Positions 5,252 through 5,554 of a stretch of 5,554 nucleotides of DNA are shown piece after piece; position 1 is the stretch's first letter, and each line of letters begins with the position of its first letter. The position numbers were made by a program, and so were the translations under genes. The notes under the pieces are model-generated. The model saw nothing but the letters and a program-made list of their open reading frames with translations. It was not told where the DNA came from and ran no database searches. The DNA is from Desulforudis sp. (GTDB lineage: Bacteria > Bacillota > Desulfotomaculia > Desulfotomaculales > Desulforudaceae). The stretch spans positions 1 to 5,554 of the forward strand of contig JACUUW010000131.1 in the NCBI GenBank assembly GCA_014859075.1. Direction: 5' to 3'.

Positions 5252-5554
5252 TCGTTACCTCCCTGCCGGAGGTTCTGAATTCTTTCCCGGGGACTGATGA
5301 TCGAGGTGATCCGAACCCCGAAATTGTCGTTGACGACCACTACTTCCCCCCAGGCCACGAGCGCACCGTTCACCAAGACCTCCACCGGCTCGTCGGCCAG
5401 CGTGGCGAGTTCCAGCACCGAACCGGGTGCCAGTCCGAGCACCTCTTTGATAGGACGGCGGGACCGCCCCAGGATCACGGTGATCTTAAGCGGCAGGTCC
5501 AGAACCAGACTCATCTTCCACCAGTCCGGTTCCGGCGGGGCGGCCGGTCCGTCA
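5233..5554 (-). CDS. fliN: Flagellar motor switch protein FliN (or FliN domain of FliY), N-terminus outside window
   Basis: The frame stays open to the right edge (106 codons in view) and ends at TAA 5233, followed at once by in-frame TAG. Residues from the Met at 5514 match the FliN SpoA domain closely: LDLPLKITVILGRSRRPIKE, VLGLAPGSVLELATLADEPV, then VLVNGALVAWGEVVVVNDNF, GVRITSIISPRERI. The NG, GEVVVV and GVRIT blocks are family hallmarks. FliN builds the cytoplasmic C-ring that controls flagellar rotation and binds export components. Upstream of that Met the frame reads DGPAAPPEPDWWK, a Pro-rich linker, and no good ribosome binding site precedes ATG 5514. The Met is therefore probably internal and the gene continues to the right, either as a full FliN or as FliY with a CheC-like phosphatase part. 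The last residues after RIQNLRQ (GGNDHLSTL) partly come from DNA shared with the VanW gene. No terminator is seen after the stop. Confidence 0.93.
   Translation of the reverse strand, partial: DGPAAPPEPDWWKMSLVLDLPLKITVILGRSRRPIKEVLGLAPGSVLELATLADEPVEVLVNGALVAWGEVVVVNDNFGVRITSIISPRERIQNLRQGGNDHLSTL

Noticed and set aside
5257..5273. Hairpin ACCTCC/GGAGGT just after the VanW stop as a Rho-independent terminator
   Set aside because: The stem is only 6 bp and is followed by TTCTGAATTCTTT rather than a clear T-run; it also lies inside fliN coding sequence.

Overview
The window reads as chromosomal DNA from a high-GC, motile, anaerobic-type Firmicute. A Desulfotomaculum/Desulforudis/Ammonifex-like clostridial lineage is my guess from protein style alone; no rRNA or other marker is present to prove it. 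The coding regions are strongly GC-rich. Starts are GTG, TTG or ATG, most with strong GGAGG-type ribosome binding sites. No tRNA, rRNA, CRISPR array, insertion sequence or phage gene is visible.

Layout: (1) 1-1678, minus strand: the first 559 codons of a large polytopic membrane protein of the O-antigen ligase/Wzy_C family, whose C-terminus lies beyond the left edge. (2) 1679-1978: a 300-bp AT-rich divergent intergenic region. It holds a candidate promoter for the ligase gene, candidate SigA- and SigD-like promoters for the rightward operon, an inverted repeat overlapping those promoters, and a duplicated GTATTATAAT element. (3) 1979-5251, plus strand: a tight three-gene operon. It encodes a membrane protein with a long acidic Ala/Pro-rich linker and a TPR-like C-terminus, then a double PRC-barrel protein, then a signal-anchored VanW/G5 envelope protein that starts inside the end of the PRC gene. 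(4) 5233-5554, minus strand: the C-terminal SpoA domain of a flagellar switch protein (FliN, or the FliN part of FliY), converging on and overlapping the VanW gene by 19 bp.

Taken together the window concerns the cell envelope: glycan polymerisation or ligation, a wall-associated VanW/G5 protein made with a membrane scaffold and a PRC-barrel partner, and the flagellar motor. The most interesting candidate for something undescribed is the co-transcribed TPR-membrane / PRC-barrel / VanW-G5 set. Its promoter region includes a plausible flagellar-sigma (SigD/sigma-28) site, and its 3' end overlaps a flagellar gene. The domain assignments are firm; the joint function is inference.
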